Counted from the stretch's first letter, positions 36,866 to 47,213 are shown. The stretch: 64,000 nucleotides of DNA from Rubidibacter lacunae KORDI 51-2 (GCF_000473895.1 NZ_ASSJ01000070.1:124001-188000), one strand, 5' to 3'. A program made the numbers and translations. Notes: generated by a model from the sequence alone, not told the origin.

Positions 36866-38656
36866 ATGACAGCTGCGATCCGCAACGTTGCCATCATCGC
36901 CCACGTCGACCACGGTAAAACCACCCTCGTGGATGCCTTGCTGAGACAGTCTGGGATTTTTCGCGAGGGGGAAGAAGTTCCTACCTGCGTTATGGACTCG
37001 AACGACCTCGAGCGCGAACGCGGCATCACGATTCTGTCTAAAAACACCGCCGTTCGTTATAAAGACACGCTCATTAATATCATTGACACGCCCGGTCACG
37101 CGGACTTTGGCGGCGAGGTCGAGCGCGTGCTCGGTATGGTCGACGGCTGCGTGCTCATTGTCGATGCTAACGAAGGGCCGATGCCGCAAACTCGCTTCGT
37201 ATTGCGCAAAGCTCTTGAAAAAGGATTGCGTCCGATCGTCGTCGTGAACAAAATCGATCGCCCCCAAGCCGACCCCTACGGCGCGATCGACAAAGTGCTG
37301 GACTTATTTATCGAACTCGGTGCCGACGACGACCAGTGCGACTTCCCCTATCTGTTCGCCTCGGGATTACAGGGCTGCGCGATTGCCGACCTCGATGATG
37401 AGGGTAAGGACATGCAGCCCTTGTTCGAGTCGATCTTGCGCCACGTCCCACCGCCAGCGGGCGATGCCGATAAACCGCTGCAGCTGCAAGTGACAACCCT
37501 TGATTACTCCGAGTACCTCGGGCGTATCGTTATCGGTCGCGTTCACAACGGTGTCATCCACGCGGGCGAACAAGTGGCACTGGTCAAAGACACCGGCGAC
37601 GTCGTCAAATCCAAGGTCACGAAACTGCTCGGGTTCGAAGGACTCCAGCGCATCGAAATCGAGGAAGCCGCAGCCGGAAACATTGTCGCCGTCGCGGGCT
37701 TTGCCGACGCCAACATCGGGGAAACGATCTCCGCTGCCGACGACCCGCAGCCGTTGCCGTTGATTGCCGTCGACGAGCCGACGCTGCAGATGACATTCTC
37801 AGTCAACGACGCACCTTTTGCCGGACAAGAAGGTCGCTTCGTGACCTCCCGGCAGCTGCGCGATCGCCTCTACCGCGAATTGGAAACCAACGTGGCATTG
37901 CGCGTGGAGGACGGCGACACGCCGGACAAATTCGCCGTTGCCGGCCGCGGCGAACTACACCTCGGCATTCTGATCGAAAACATGCGCCGCGAAGGCTATG
38001 AGTTCCAAGTTTCGCAGCCGCAAGTGATCTTCCGCGAAGTCAACGGTAAGCCTTACGAGCCCTTCGAGTACTTGGTGTTGGACGTACCTGAAGATGCTGT
38101 CGGCGGATGCATCGAGCGCTTGGGCGAGCGTAAGGGTGAAATGCAGAACATGCAGATGGCCGGTGGCGGGCGATCGCAACTGGATTTCACCATTCCGGCC
38201 CGCGGGCTAATCGGTTTCCGCAGCGAGTTCCTGCGCCTGACGCGCGGCGAAGGCATCATGAGCCACAGTTTCTTGGACTACCGCCCGATGGTCAGCGACA
38301 TCGGTACGCGGCGCAACGGCGTGCTGATTGCCTTCGAGGAAGGTACGGCTACGTTCTACGCCCTCAAGAATGCCGAGGATCGCGGGTCGTTCTTCATCAC
38401 GCCCGGCACGAAGGTGTACCGGGGCATGATCGTCGGCGAGAACAACCGCCCGCAGGATCTAGAGCTGAACGTTTGCAAGACCAAGCAACTCACGAACATG
38501 CGATCGGCTACTGGCGACGAACTCGTGCAGTTGCAAACACCCGTTGACATGAACCTGGAGCGAGCGCTGGAGTACATCCAAGCTGACGAACTCGTAGAAA
38601 TCACCCCCGTGTCAGTGCGCCTGCGGAAGTTGTCGAAGAAGCTCGCCAAGCGCTAA
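36866..38656 (+). CDS. typA: translational GTPase TypA/BipA
   Basis: 596 aa from the ATG at 36866 (MTAAIRNVA); the upstream frame to 36845 is not family sequence. GTPase motifs are [15 protein letters not shown] (G1), [12 protein letters not shown] (switch I), [14 protein letters not shown] (G3) and [11 protein letters not shown] (G4). EF-G-like domains II-III and V follow, and the C-terminal TypA domain includes [20 protein letters not shown] and [14 protein letters not shown]. TypA binds ribosomes and is needed under cold or stress conditions. It is of normal length. Confidence 0.97.
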   Translation: MTAAIRNVAIIAHVDHGKTTLVDALLRQSGIFREGEEVPTCVMDSNDLERERGITILSKNTAVRYKDTLINIIDTPGHADFGGEVERVLGMVDGCVLIVDANEGPMPQTRFVLRKALEKGLRPIVVVNKIDRPQADPYGAIDKVLDLFIELGADDDQCDFPYLFASGLQGCAIADLDDEGKDMQPLFESILRHVPPPAGDADKPLQLQVTTLDYSEYLGRIVIGRVHNGVIHAGEQVALVKDTGDVVKSKVTKLLGFEGLQRIEIEEAAAGNIVAVAGFADANIGETISAADDPQPLPLIAVDEPTLQMTFSVNDAPFAGQEGRFVTSRQLRDRLYRELETNVALRVEDGDTPDKFAVAGRGELHLGILIENMRREGYEFQVSQPQVIFREVNGKPYEPFEYLVLDVPEDAVGGCIERLGERKGEMQNMQMAGGGRSQLDFTIPARGLIGFRSEFLRLTRGEGIMSHSFLDYRPMVSDIGTRRNGVLIAFEEGTATFYALKNAEDRGSFFITPGTKVYRGMIVGENNRPQDLELNVCKTKQLTNMRSATGDELVQLQTPVDMNLERALEYIQADELVEITPVSVRLRKLSKKLAKR

Positions 38657-38737
38657 ACCGAACGGTAATACCGCCCGAACGCGGAGCGATCGCGCGTTTC
38701 TGTTGGGAATCGCTCTGGAGCAATCGCACACCGATGC

Positions 38738-39235
38738 TTGCAGCGAATTTTCCAGGTTGCATCCAACCCCCAACACTCTGCGATCGCTCTAGCGACCTGC
38801 GATCCCGTTTCGGCTCAGGACAGATTGCAACTACGACCTGTGATTCAATTAGGCGATCGCTCCAACCTGATCGACATCTTACGCGCCGATTACCAGCGCT
38901 TCCCGTCCGATCAAAGCTTTGAGATCTACGCCGAGGACGTGTATTTCCGCGATCCCCTCAGCGAGTTTCGCGGGCGCGATCGCTTTCGGCAGACCATCGG
39001 CTTCATCCAGCGCTGGTTTCGCGAGGTGCGCATGGACCTCCACGCCATCTACCAACACGGCGACACGATCTACACAGACTGGACCCTCAACTGGACAACG
39101 CCGCTTCCATGGCAACCGCGCATAGCTATCGCCGGCCGCAGCGAGTTGCAAGTTTGCGACGGTCTCGTTATCTCCCATATTGACTATTGGCATTGCTCGC
39201 GCCTCAACGTTTTGCGCCAGCATTTCAGCTCTTAG
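38738..39235 (+). CDS. DUF2358 family protein (SnoaL-like fold)
   Basis: 165 aa from a TTG at 38738; the conserved part begins near NLIDILRADYQRFP, so an internal GTG is possible. The family pattern is clear: SDQSFEIYAEDVYFRDPLSEFRGRDRFRQTIGFIQRWF, MDLHAIYQHGDTIYTDWTLNW, TPLPWQPRIAIAGRSEL and ISHIDYWHCSRLNVL. DUF2358 proteins of cyanobacteria and chloroplasts have a nuclear-transport-factor-2/SnoaL-like fold; their role is unknown. Confidence 0.85.
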   Translation: MQRIFQVASNPQHSAIALATCDPVSAQDRLQLRPVIQLGDRSNLIDILRADYQRFPSDQSFEIYAEDVYFRDPLSEFRGRDRFRQTIGFIQRWFREVRMDLHAIYQHGDTIYTDWTLNWTTPLPWQPRIAIAGRSELQVCDGLVISHIDYWHCSRLNVLRQHFSS

Positions 39236-39267
39236 TCTAGGTCTCTTTCCGTCGGTGTATCTCGGCG

Positions 39268-39298
39268 GCAATTCCCACCGCCGGGCGGTGGGAATTGC
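39268..39298. repeat. perfect 14-bp inverted hairpin upstream of the ArsA gene
   Basis: gcaattcccaccgc (39268-39281) pairs with gcggtgggaattgc (39285-39298) around a cgg loop. It lies 32 bases after the DUF2358 stop and 49 bases before the ArsA-family start. There is no T tract downstream on the plus strand, so it may be an RNA stop/processing hairpin or an operator. Confidence 0.6.
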
Positions 39299-39346
39299 AA
39301 CAATGAGATGGCGTAAAGATTTTTAAGTTTTTTTACAGGCTGCCCC

Positions 39347-40528
39347 ATGCGCGTAATCCTCATGACCGGTAAAGGTGGAGTTGGCAAAACCTCCGTCGCT
39401 GCAGCGACCGGACTGCGCTGCGCCGAACTCGGCTACAAGACCCTTGTCCTCAGCACCGACCCCGCCCACTCTCTTGCCGATAGCTTTGACCTCGAGCTCG
39501 GGCACGAACCGCGCTCGGTCCGCGAGAATCTGTGGGGTGCCGAACTTGATGCGCTGGTCGAACTCGAAGACAACTGGGGTGCAGTCAAGCGTTATATCAC
39601 CGATGTCTTGCAAGCCCGGGGTCTAGATGGTGTTCAAGCAGAAGAGCTTGCCGTATTACCGGGAATGGACGAGATTTTTGGTTTGGTTCGCGTCAAACGC
39701 CACTACGACGAGGGCGAGTTTGACGTGCTGATCGTCGATTCGGCACCGACCGGAACCGCCTTGCGCTTGCTGAGTATTCCGGAGGTTGGGGGGTGGTATA
39801 TACGGCGGTTCTACAAACCGTTTCAAGGCATGTCAGCCGCTTTACGTCCGATCGTCGAGCCAATCTTCCGACCGATTGCGGGGTTCTCACTCCCAACTAC
39901 GGAGGTCATGAACGCGCCTTACGAGTTTTACCAACAGATCGAAGCCCTGGAAAAAGTCTTGACGGATAACATGCAAACCTCCGTCCGGCTAGTGACCAAC
40001 CCCGAAAAAATGGTCATCAAAGAATCAGCACGCGCTCATGCCTACCTGAGCCTTTATAACGTCGCGACCGATCTGGTCATTGCCAACCGCATCATCCCCG
40101 ACGAAGTGACCGATCCATTCTTCAAGCGGTGGAAAGAGCACCAGCACATCTACCGCCAGGAGATTCATTCCAACTTCCATCCGCTCCCGGTGAAGGAAGT
40201 GCCGCTCTACTCGGAAGAAATGTGCGGTCTTTCCGCTCTGGAGCGCTTGAAGGAAACGCTCTATGGCGATGAGGACCCATCGCAGGTGTATTACAAGGAA
40301 GATACGATCCGCGTAAAGCAAAACTCCGACGGCTACAATCTGGAGCTCTACTTACCAGGGATTGCAAAAGACAAAGTCCAGCTCAACAAAACCGGCGACG
40401 AACTGAACATCCGTATCGGCAATCACCGTCGCAACCTCGTGCTCCCTCAGTCCCTTGCCGCCATGCAACCAGCTGGGGCAAAGATGGAAGCGGATTACCT
40501 TAAAATTCGCTTCAGAGCAACTGCGTAG
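39347..40528 (+). CDS. ArsA/Get3-family ATPase with C-terminal HSP20-like domain
   Basis: 393 aa. The N-terminus is a deviant Walker A ([15 protein letters not shown]) followed by [14 protein letters not shown], the ArsA/Get3 P-loop and switch. The [18 protein letters not shown] segment is the Walker B/switch II. A helical domain (~100-290) includes [30 protein letters not shown] and [14 protein letters not shown]. The last ~70 residues ([30 protein letters not shown]) form an alpha-crystallin-like strand pattern found in some ArsA proteins. It may handle membrane proteins or metal ions; no ArsB permease gene is nearby. Confidence 0.88.
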   Translation: MRVILMTGKGGVGKTSVAAATGLRCAELGYKTLVLSTDPAHSLADSFDLELGHEPRSVRENLWGAELDALVELEDNWGAVKRYITDVLQARGLDGVQAEELAVLPGMDEIFGLVRVKRHYDEGEFDVLIVDSAPTGTALRLLSIPEVGGWYIRRFYKPFQGMSAALRPIVEPIFRPIAGFSLPTTEVMNAPYEFYQQIEALEKVLTDNMQTSVRLVTNPEKMVIKESARAHAYLSLYNVATDLVIANRIIPDEVTDPFFKRWKEHQHIYRQEIHSNFHPLPVKEVPLYSEEMCGLSALERLKETLYGDEDPSQVYYKEDTIRVKQNSDGYNLELYLPGIAKDKVQLNKTGDELNIRIGNHRRNLVLPQSLAAMQPAGAKMEADYLKIRFRATA

Positions 40529-40554
40529 CCATATCGAAGATCCCGATCGCATTT

Positions 40555-40592
40555 TAAAAAAGGCGGCAGGTTGCTTTTAGAACCTACCGCCT
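40555..40592 (-). terminator. terminator downstream of pstS (also lies after the ArsA gene)
   Basis: aggcggcaggtt (40561-40572) pairs with aacctaccgcct (40581-40592) around gcttttag, with one G-U-tolerant mismatch at the c/t position. On the minus strand the stem is followed by a T6 tract (aaaaaa at 40555-40560 on the plus strand). It is 48 bases beyond the pstS stop. Confidence 0.75.
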
Positions 40593-40639
40593 ATACGAGA
40601 TATCAAACTCGGGCTAAAGCAACCCGATTGCGACAGGAC

Positions 40640-41578
40640 TTATTGAAGCTGTGCAAGTTGCTGTGCATACTGGCTCGGGGACAGAGGTACGTAACCGACC
40701 TCGGACACCAGAGGTGAGCCTTCAGTCATCAAGTAGTCCACATAAGCTTGGACCTGCGGCTTCTCTGCGTAAGCATCCGTGCGGACGTAAACGAACAGCG
40801 GACGGGACAGTGGGGTGTAGGTGCCGTTTTCAACCGTTGCAGCAGAGGGCGAAACCGGACCGTTGCCGCTGTCGATCTTGACAGCCTTGAGACGACCTTG
40901 GTTCTCGACGTAATAGGCGTAACCGAAGTAGCCGAGAGCGTTCCGATCGCCCTCAACACCCAACACGAGGACGTTGTCATCTTCGCTAGCGGTGTAATCG
41001 CCGCGGCTGGCCCCTTCTTCGCCCACAATCACGTCGGTGAAATAATCGAACGTACCGGAATCAGCACCGGGACCGAACAGCGTGAGAGGTGCGTCGGGCC
41101 AGGAGGAACGTACTTGGCTCCAGTTGTCGATCGTGCCCTGCGCATCCGGCTCCCAGATCTTCTTCAGATCGTCGGTGGTCATGGTTTCTGCCCAGCTGTT
41201 GTTCGGATTGATCACGACCGTCAGGGCGTCGTAAGCAACTTCCAACTCGACGAACTCAATGCCTGCTGCTTTGCAGGTTTCGATCTCGGACTCTTTAATC
41301 GGACGCGATGCGTTCGAGATGTCGGTCTCGCCGCGGCAGAACTTCTTGAAGCCGCCGCCGCTGCCAGACACACCTACGGTCACGCGCATTCCGGGATTCG
41401 CTGCTTGGAATTCTTCTGCTACGGCTTCGGCGATGGGGAAAACCGTGCTGGAGCCGTCAATTTGTACCAGACCTGACTGGGAACGGACTGCAGGAACAAC
41501 AATGCCCACACTTGCCGCCGCCAGTGCCAAAGCACCTGCCTGAGTAACGCGGTTGAATTTGGATTTCTGCACGTTTGC
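40640..41578 (-). CDS. pstS: phosphate ABC transporter substrate-binding protein (PstS/SphX-like)
   Basis: 312 aa from the GTG at 41578, preceded by taggagagcgaatc; a frame to 41599 is less likely. An N-terminal signal region ([22 protein letters not shown]) is followed by [43 protein letters not shown] and [17 protein letters not shown], the phosphate-binding loops of PstS. The protein is periplasmic and feeds PstCAB, none of which is in the window. A Pho box upstream suggests phosphate control by SphR. Confidence 0.9.
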   Translation of the reverse strand, partial: ANVQKSKFNRVTQAGALALAAASVGIVVPAVRSQSGLVQIDGSSTVFPIAEAVAEEFQAANPGMRVTVGVSGSGGGFKKFCRGETDISNASRPIKESEIETCKAAGIEFVELEVAYDALTVVINPNNSWAETMTTDDLKKIWEPDAQGTIDNWSQVRSSWPDAPLTLFGPGADSGTFDYFTDVIVGEEGASRGDYTASEDDNVLVLGVEGDRNALGYFGYAYYVENQGRLKAVKIDSGNGPVSPSAATVENGTYTPLSRPLFVYVRTDAYAEKPQVQAYVDYLMTEGSPLVSEVGYVPLSPSQYAQQLAQLQ

Positions 41579-42215
41579 CACGATTCGCTCTCCTAACACT
41601 TGAACCTACACGGTTAGTCGTAGATAACACTATCCGGCAAATGTTAAGAGGAGTTTAAGTTGCGTCCCACTTGCGAGGGAGGCAGAACAATACAATCCCT
41701 GCCGTCAAACTGCTGTCGGCAGGATAGGACGAATTCATAGAGGCTAGCAACGAACGGGATCGCCTTAAGATCGCGCCTTCAGGTACCGCGACACTTGGCT
41801 GCTGCTGGCTTTCTTGACCGCACAAACAATCCCGAAGTTCCACCCCAGTCAATATATTTTGCTAAGCACGCAGAAGCCTGGTGTCGATCGAGATAGTCTG
41901 TGTAGATCGTCTTCTACGTTACCGAATGCCTTGCAGTCTCTTGAGCTTGTACGACCGATCGGCTTAGTAGCGTTTAAAACCCGATCTGCACGACACTCGA
42001 GACCGGTGCGATTTCTCAACGATGCCGTCCTCGATGCAAAACCAGAGGGCGATCGCGCAGTATGTCGAGTTCCTTACAAAACTTCTGCGGAAGGATCGAG
42101 GAACGACTTGCTTCAGGTCATTTATCGATAACATTTTGGCAGCGAGCGACCTGCCTTAAGATCGAACTAGGAATGCAAGACAGGCAATCGCCGTTCGGCA
42201 CCTTACAAGCAATCC
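41579..42215. other. intergenic region with pstS promoter
   Basis: Holds the Pho box at 41641-41659; otherwise no gene or strong hairpin was recognised. Confidence 0.3.
41641..41659 (-). promoter_or_regulatory. Pho box (SphR site) upstream of pstS
   Basis: On the minus strand two 8-bp direct repeats, CTTAAACT and CTTAACAT, are separated by 3 bases (CCT). They match the cyanobacterial Pho-box form (C/T)TTAA(C/T)(C/T)T with a 3-base spacer. It lies 63 bases before the pstS start codon. A third repeat is not evident on either side. Confidence 0.75.
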
Positions 42216-43112
42216 GTGACGCAAGAACGCATCCAGAAGCTACTTTCTCAATGGGGCATAGCCTCCCGGCGACAGGCAGAAACCATGATCCGCAACGGTC
42301 GCGTGACGATTGACGGTCGCCGCGCTCAATTAGGTGACAAAGCCGACCCTGCCCGCGATCGCTTGACAGTAGATGGGGAACTCCTAACTCCCGACACCCG
42401 CCCTGCACTCCGTTACCTGTTGCTCAACAAGCCGGTTGGCGTCGTGTCTACCTGTCGCGATCCCTACGGGCGGCAATCCGTCCTAAATTTACTCCCGACC
42501 GATCTCCGTAATGGTTGGGGCCTGCATCCAGTCGGACGACTCGATGCAGATTCCAGCGGCGCAATACTCCTGACGAATGATGGCGAGCTGACGCTGCGAC
42601 TGACCCATCCGCGATATCACCTACCGAAAACGTATCGGGTTTGGGTCTGCGGCAAACCGTCCGATTCTGTGTTAAAAAAATGGCGGCAGGGAGTTCTTCT
42701 CGATGGTCGGCTGACGCTGCCTGCACGCGTGGCGGTAGTTCGCTCGTGCGAGCGTCAGACCTTACTAGAGATTGTCTTGACCGAGGGGCGCAACCGCCAG
42801 ATCCGTCGGGTGGCCGAGCAATTGAGACATGAGGTTCGCACGCTGGAGCGCATTGCGATTGGTACAATCGCCCTCAATGCTCCAGGACAAACGCCCTTGT
42901 CGCGCGGGTGCTATCGCCCGCTCAGCGATCGTGAATTACGTTGGCTGCGCTGCTGCGTCGATCTAAATGCCGCACGAACGCCGCATCCACCAGGGGATCC
43001 AGCTTATGAGAAACAGCAAGACAGACCTGCGTCAGGAGCAAGCGATCGCGCTCTGCGAAATCGGCGCGCGCGTGCGTCAGGAACGGGAAGCAAAAGGTCT
43101 CACAATCAATGA
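42216..43112 (+). CDS. rRNA pseudouridine synthase (RsuA/RluB type)
   Basis: 298 aa from the GTG at 42216. An S4 domain ([31 protein letters not shown]) is followed by the catalytic core: [54 protein letters not shown] (catalytic Asp in GRLDADSSG), KTYRVWV and [12 protein letters not shown]. It converts a uridine in rRNA to pseudouridine. The last ~45 residues are unlike the family and overlap the rodZ-like gene in another frame. Family members usually end near LSDRELRWL, so the tail may be an accident of a lost stop. Confidence 0.9.
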   Translation: MTQERIQKLLSQWGIASRRQAETMIRNGRVTIDGRRAQLGDKADPARDRLTVDGELLTPDTRPALRYLLLNKPVGVVSTCRDPYGRQSVLNLLPTDLRNGWGLHPVGRLDADSSGAILLTNDGELTLRLTHPRYHLPKTYRVWVCGKPSDSVLKKWRQGVLLDGRLTLPARVAVVRSCERQTLLEIVLTEGRNRQIRRVAEQLRHEVRTLERIAIGTIALNAPGQTPLSRGCYRPLSDRELRWLRCCVDLNAARTPHPPGDPAYEKQQDRPASGASDRALRNRRARASGTGSKRSHNQ

Positions 43113-43770
43113 AATCGCCGCTCAAACTCGCATTCAATCTCGTTTGCTAGATGCGATCGAGTCCGGCGATCGCAATCATTTGCCGGAGCCCGTTTACGTG
43201 CGCGCTTTGATCAAGCAGTTTGGTGATGCTGTCGGTCTGAACGGTGCAGAGCTGTCGCGGCATTTTCCCACCGATACGTTTGGGAGTCAGGCCGTGCGCT
43301 CTTCGTGGCGACAGCTTCCAGCCGCGCAACTGCGGCCGCTGCATCTCTATGCTCTTTACATCGCCTTAGTTATTGCGAGCGTTAGCGGTTTGCGTTATTT
43401 CATACAGAGAACTGCACAACCGACGCGTCTGCCGCTGCCCGTTCCTGGTGATGTCATCGCGCGTACTCCCGAAGACCCCTCGACTGCATCGGTATCCAAG
43501 CCGCAGGTCGAAGTAGCTAACGCCCCCGGTCACTCAGTCACCGTTGCCATTGCAATCAAACAAGATGCTTGGTTGAGAATTGTTGCCGATGGCGAGACAA
43601 CCTATGAAGGCATCATGACAACTGGTGAGGAGCGCACGTGGACGGCTGAGGAGCAGCTGACAGTGAGGACAGGCAATGCTGGCGGAGTGGTGGTTGCTTT
43701 TAACAAGAACGATCCAGAACCCCTAGGTAACCCGGGTCAGGTTCAAGAGGTAACGTACCAGGTCAATTGA
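43006..43770 (+). CDS. RodZ-like protein: helix-turn-helix, membrane helix, DUF4115-type domain
   Basis: 254 aa from the ATG at 43006 ([12 protein letters not shown]) with an AGGGG site 10-14 bases upstream; a longer start at 42967 is possible. It overlaps the end of the pseudouridine synthase ORF by 107 bases. Residues ~18-80 form a HTH ([34 protein letters not shown]), a membrane helix follows ([22 protein letters not shown]), then a Pro-rich linker and a beta-rich C-terminal domain ([34 protein letters not shown]). This order matches RodZ, which links MreB to the membrane for cell shape. Confidence 0.82.
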   Translation: MRNSKTDLRQEQAIALCEIGARVRQEREAKGLTINEIAAQTRIQSRLLDAIESGDRNHLPEPVYVRALIKQFGDAVGLNGAELSRHFPTDTFGSQAVRSSWRQLPAAQLRPLHLYALYIALVIASVSGLRYFIQRTAQPTRLPLPVPGDVIARTPEDPSTASVSKPQVEVANAPGHSVTVAIAIKQDAWLRIVADGETTYEGIMTTGEERTWTAEEQLTVRTGNAGGVVVAFNKNDPEPLGNPGQVQEVTYQVN

Positions 43771-44005
43771 TGAGGGCAAAGAGGGTACGCTCGAGCGGCA
43801 ATCGAGCCGGATGCAACCGTGTGCTCACTTGCGGGCTCGCCATGCTGCACGACTCCTCCGAGTCAATTTAGCCCCCATGACTTGCAAAGCACATGCTGCT
43901 GCCAGTGAACCCTCGAACGCTCGCGCTGTGCCAACACGACGAAACGCTTGGTTGGCGACCCGCTCGAAACGAACTCGAATCGGGTCGCGGGCGTCAACCT
44001 CAGAC

Positions 44006-44701
44006 TTATACCGCCGCAAGCTCTGGCTGAGGACGCTTGCTGCAGCGGATGTCCGCGATTGCCGCTGAGTAATCGTCTGCTTTGAAGACAGCCGAGCCAG
44101 CCACGACCGCGTTAGCCCCAGCTTCGAGCACCTGCCAGGTATTATTCGGTTTCAGTCCCCCATCGACTTCGATCCACGGGTCGAGACCGCGCTCCTCACA
44201 CATAGCGCGCAGTTTCTGGATTTTGGGCAGGATTTCCGGAATGAACTTCTGACCGCCAAAGCCGGGGTTGACGCTCATGAGCAATACGAGGTCGCAGAGT
44301 TCGAGAACGTACTCGATCATCTCTAACGGTGTGGACGGGTTGAGCACGACGCCGGCTTGCTTGCCAAGGTCGCGGATCGAACCCAACGTGCGATGCAGGT
44401 GCGGGGACGCGTTGTGCTCGGCGTGAACGGAGATGATGTCAGCACCCGCGGCAGCAAAATCTTCTACGTATTTCTCCGGCTCTACAATCATCAAGTGTAC
44501 GTCCAGTGGCTTGCGGGTCAGGGGACGAATTGCTTGGACGATCAGCGGCCCGATGGTTATATTCGGGACGAAACGACCGTCCATCACGTCCACGTGAATC
44601 CAATCGGCACCGGCGGCATCGACAGCTTTGATTTCTTCCCCCAAGCGGCTGAAATCTGCCGATAGGATAGAAGGGGCAATGACGACTTGCTTCTCTGTCA
44701 T
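44006..44701 (-). CDS. rpe: ribulose-phosphate 3-epimerase
   Basis: 231 aa from the ATG at 44701 ([17 protein letters not shown]); the frame reaches 44779 without family sequence. Motifs are [19 protein letters not shown] (catalytic Asp/metal His), [36 protein letters not shown] and [30 protein letters not shown]. The enzyme interconverts ribulose-5-phosphate and xylulose-5-phosphate in the Calvin and pentose phosphate cycles. It is divergent from the S8-like protease gene, with 118 bases between the starts. Confidence 0.97.
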   Translation of the reverse strand: MTEKQVVIAPSILSADFSRLGEEIKAVDAAGADWIHVDVMDGRFVPNITIGPLIVQAIRPLTRKPLDVHLMIVEPEKYVEDFAAAGADIISVHAEHNASPHLHRTLGSIRDLGKQAGVVLNPSTPLEMIEYVLELCDLVLLMSVNPGFGGQKFIPEILPKIQKLRAMCEERGLDPWIEVDGGLKPNNTWQVLEAGANAVVAGSAVFKADDYSAAIADIRCSKRPQPELAAV

Positions 44702-44819
44702 GGTTGATAATTTGGCTCGAAGCCTGGTTACTAAACTTATCCGGCCCGCATCAGGTAACGATATTAACAAAGTATTCACATTCTTCTACGTTTCGGTCCG
44801 GCCGGCAACTGCAGGCAAA

Positions 44820-46529
44820 ATGCCAGCTCGAGCGCCCCGAAAGCAGCGATGGCGGCCCGCCCTTGCCACGGCAGTTGGAACGCTTGCAGCGCTCGCGATA
44901 GGCGAACTGGCCATGGGAGAGGCAGCAGTTGCTTTAGAGGATTCAGTCGGCGATCGCGGTATCGGCGCGCGGCAGCTACATGCTCAGCCTTACAACCTAA
45001 CCGGGCGGAAGATCGCCATCGGACAAGTCGAAGTCGGCCGGCCGCAGGCAGTCGGTTTGGATAAAGGCACGTGGTACGGCACATTTCTCAACGTGGTAGG
45101 CGCGTTCTATCGAGATCGCCCGGCGGTTGCGAACGAGCACCTCGATGCCCACGCGCAGTTGGTAGCAATGGTGATGGTCAGCCAGGACAAGCGTCTGCGG
45201 GGCGTGGCTCCGGGCGCGCATCTGTTCTCGGCAGCCCTCGGGTCACTGCAAGGAGCGGGGCAACCGGAAGAATGCCTGACTACGCAGCACGTTGCCGAGC
45301 AAAATGGTAATGACGTCCGGGCAATCAATTTCAGCTTCGGCGATGCGCTGGCGCGGGACCCGCGCGAGAACGCGCGGCTGGATGGTAACGCGTTGCTGAC
45401 CCAATGTGTAGATTGGTCGGCACGCGTCCACGATACGCTGTATTCAATCGCGGGCAACCAAGGCCGCGGCGGCATTCAGATTCCCACCGATAACTACAAC
45501 GGCATCAGCATCGCTTATACGGCACGGCGCAATGGCGAATTCGCCAAAGTGGATTTCGCCAATCTCAGCGCCCGACCTGAAGGCATCGGACGGCGGTTGA
45601 TCCGGCGCGAAATCAATTTCGGTCCGCGCCGTTCGATTTCGCTGGTCGCGCCGGGCAGCCAAATCGAGCTGCTCGACCTAGACGGCGACGTCACCCGCGC
45701 GAGCGGGACGAGCTTCGCCGCGCCGCACTTAACCGCCACCGTGGCTCTGCTTCAGGAATACGGCGATCGCGTGTTACACCAGTTGCGCGGGACTTACCCG
45801 GACCCGCAACTGCCACCTTGGAGCGATGCTTCGCGCCAGCACGAGGTGATGAAAGCCGTGTTGCTCAACTCCGCCGAGAAGGTCCGCGATCCAGGAGATG
45901 GCAACTTGTTGGGCATGGAGCGCACGGTGATGACCAAAACCGGCGACACCTGGCTCGACTCCGATGCCGCCAGCGACCCGGAAATCCCGCTGGACCTCCA
46001 ACTTGGGACCGGCCAACTCGATGCCTTCCGCGCCTACCAACAATTTGCAGCCGGTCAGTGGTCACCAGATGCACTCGTGCCGCCGCGTGGCTGGGATTAT
46101 CGCGAGATCGAGGTCAGAACCGCGCGGTTCTATAAACTCGCGCAGCCACTACCGGCCGGAAGCTTTGCTGCCATCACGATTGCCTGGGACCGCTTGGTGG
46201 AGCTGCAAGATCGCGATGGCGACGACCGCTACGACATAGGCGAGACGTTCCGAGATCGCGGCTTGAACGACCTCAACGTTTATCTGGAGTCGATTGCCGG
46301 GACTGGCGATCGCGCCATTGCCTGTGCTTCTGCCAGTCCGACCGATAGCGTCGAGCACATCTTCTGTCCGGTTCCACAATCTGGTCGCTATGCCATCCGT
46401 GTCGAATTCGCGCGCCAGGTCAACGAGCCTACCCAGGTCTTCGCGATCGCCTGGTGGACGGCACCGGTTGGGTTCGAAACACCCGAGCCAGCGGGACGAT
46501 TTGACCCTTCCGAGCTTCTGGAGCACTAG
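44820..46529 (+). CDS. S8 (subtilisin-like) protein with altered active-site region
   Basis: 569 aa from the ATG at 44820, where a basic stretch and an Ala-rich hydrophobic segment (PALATAVGTLAALAIGELAMGEAAVA) form a likely signal. The Ser (RASGTSFAAPHLTATVALL) and oxyanion Asn (SIAGNQGRGG) are intact. The His is present in DAHAQLVAMVM but the second His of HGTH is lost. The Asp strand reads IAIGQVEVGRPQ, with Gln or Glu where DTG is normal. Similar variants occur in other cyanobacterial S8 proteins, so the protein may have altered or lost activity. The C-terminal ~180 residues have a beta-rich pattern (DYREIEVRTARFYKLAQPL...). Confidence 0.8.
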   Translation: MPARAPRKQRWRPALATAVGTLAALAIGELAMGEAAVALEDSVGDRGIGARQLHAQPYNLTGRKIAIGQVEVGRPQAVGLDKGTWYGTFLNVVGAFYRDRPAVANEHLDAHAQLVAMVMVSQDKRLRGVAPGAHLFSAALGSLQGAGQPEECLTTQHVAEQNGNDVRAINFSFGDALARDPRENARLDGNALLTQCVDWSARVHDTLYSIAGNQGRGGIQIPTDNYNGISIAYTARRNGEFAKVDFANLSARPEGIGRRLIRREINFGPRRSISLVAPGSQIELLDLDGDVTRASGTSFAAPHLTATVALLQEYGDRVLHQLRGTYPDPQLPPWSDASRQHEVMKAVLLNSAEKVRDPGDGNLLGMERTVMTKTGDTWLDSDAASDPEIPLDLQLGTGQLDAFRAYQQFAAGQWSPDALVPPRGWDYREIEVRTARFYKLAQPLPAGSFAAITIAWDRLVELQDRDGDDRYDIGETFRDRGLNDLNVYLESIAGTGDRAIACASASPTDSVEHIFCPVPQSGRYAIRVEFARQVNEPTQVFAIAWWTAPVGFETPEPAGRFDPSELLEH

Positions 46530-46607
46530 CGGCGCAAGATCCAAGTTGGGTGCTAGGGATCTATTGCGAGGCATTGTCCACTCTGGTCGAACAACGCTAC
46601 GCATAAG

Positions 46608-46980
46608 ATGGCTCTCGCCAAAAATCTTCTAGGTTTTCCCAATAGAAGCAGGTCTTATGATTTTCTGAAGGAGTTTGCAGCGGCTTATCCGCGGGACCTG
46701 CACGTGATGCAGGTCGATGGAGCGAGAGCGCACCGAGCGGGAGAGCTGCAAGTGCCGGAGAACGTAATATTGATGTTTCAGCCGGCTTACAGTCCCCAGG
46801 AGAATCCAATGGAGCTGTGCTGGGAATGGCTAAAGAGCGGACTGAAGTGGCTGAACTGCAGCCACTTGGAGGAACTACGAGAGAAGCTCAGGAAGCCCTG
46901 CAGCTGGCGGGACGGGACCTCATCGCCTCAGTACCGTGTGGCGTTGGCTCATCGACCAGCTATCCGCGTCAGGACTTTGA
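46608..46980 (+). pseudogene. 3' part of an IS630-family transposase, broken by two frameshifts
   Basis: Three frames carry successive parts of the usual C-terminus. One frame gives SYDFLKEFAAAYPRDLHVMQVDGARAH and QPAYSPQENPMELCWEWLKSGLKWLNC, with the DDE-type MQVDGA and QENPME motifs. A second gives EALQLAGRDLIASV, and a third ends WRWLIDQLSASGL at the stop 46978-46980. The first catalytic Asp region is missing and there is no inverted end nearby. It is dead. It lies downstream of the S8-like gene. Confidence 0.75.
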
Positions 46981-47213
46981 GGAATTGGTATCAGTACATT
47001 GTTCACTCTCGCTTACACCAGCTTGCCAATCTGCTCGTCCCTTCCGCCGAATACCTCGGCTACGCAGAAACGGAGCAAGGATTTGCCCTGCACGTATTAA
47101 CTGACGAAGGCGATCGTCAGTGCTTAGTCGTGGATCTTCAAGGAAATCCGATCTGTCGCGGGCCGGTCCACCAAACCAGTCCGTTTCGACTGTTCTCGGG
47201 AGTAATGTACTGA
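46977..47213 (+). CDS. C-terminal protein fragment or short ORF of unknown family, downstream of IS630 remnant
   Basis: About 78 aa if read from the TTG at 46977; the same frame is open from 46608 through the transposase remnant. The later part (HQLANLLVPSAEYLGYAETEQ, VVDLQGNPICRGPVHQ, FRLFSGVMY) looks like a genuine folded protein and does not match any part of an IS630 transposase. No ribosome site is seen. It is either the end of a gene interrupted by the insertion or a small gene that has lost its start. I do not recognise the family. Confidence 0.4.
   Translation: MRNWYQYIVHSRLHQLANLLVPSAEYLGYAETEQGFALHVLTDEGDRQCLVVDLQGNPICRGPVHQTSPFRLFSGVMY

Noticed and set aside
43769-43870. 33-aa ORF beginning at the TGATG after the rodZ-like gene
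   Set aside because: Overlapping start is tempting but the peptide has no family-like sequence and no following operon gene.
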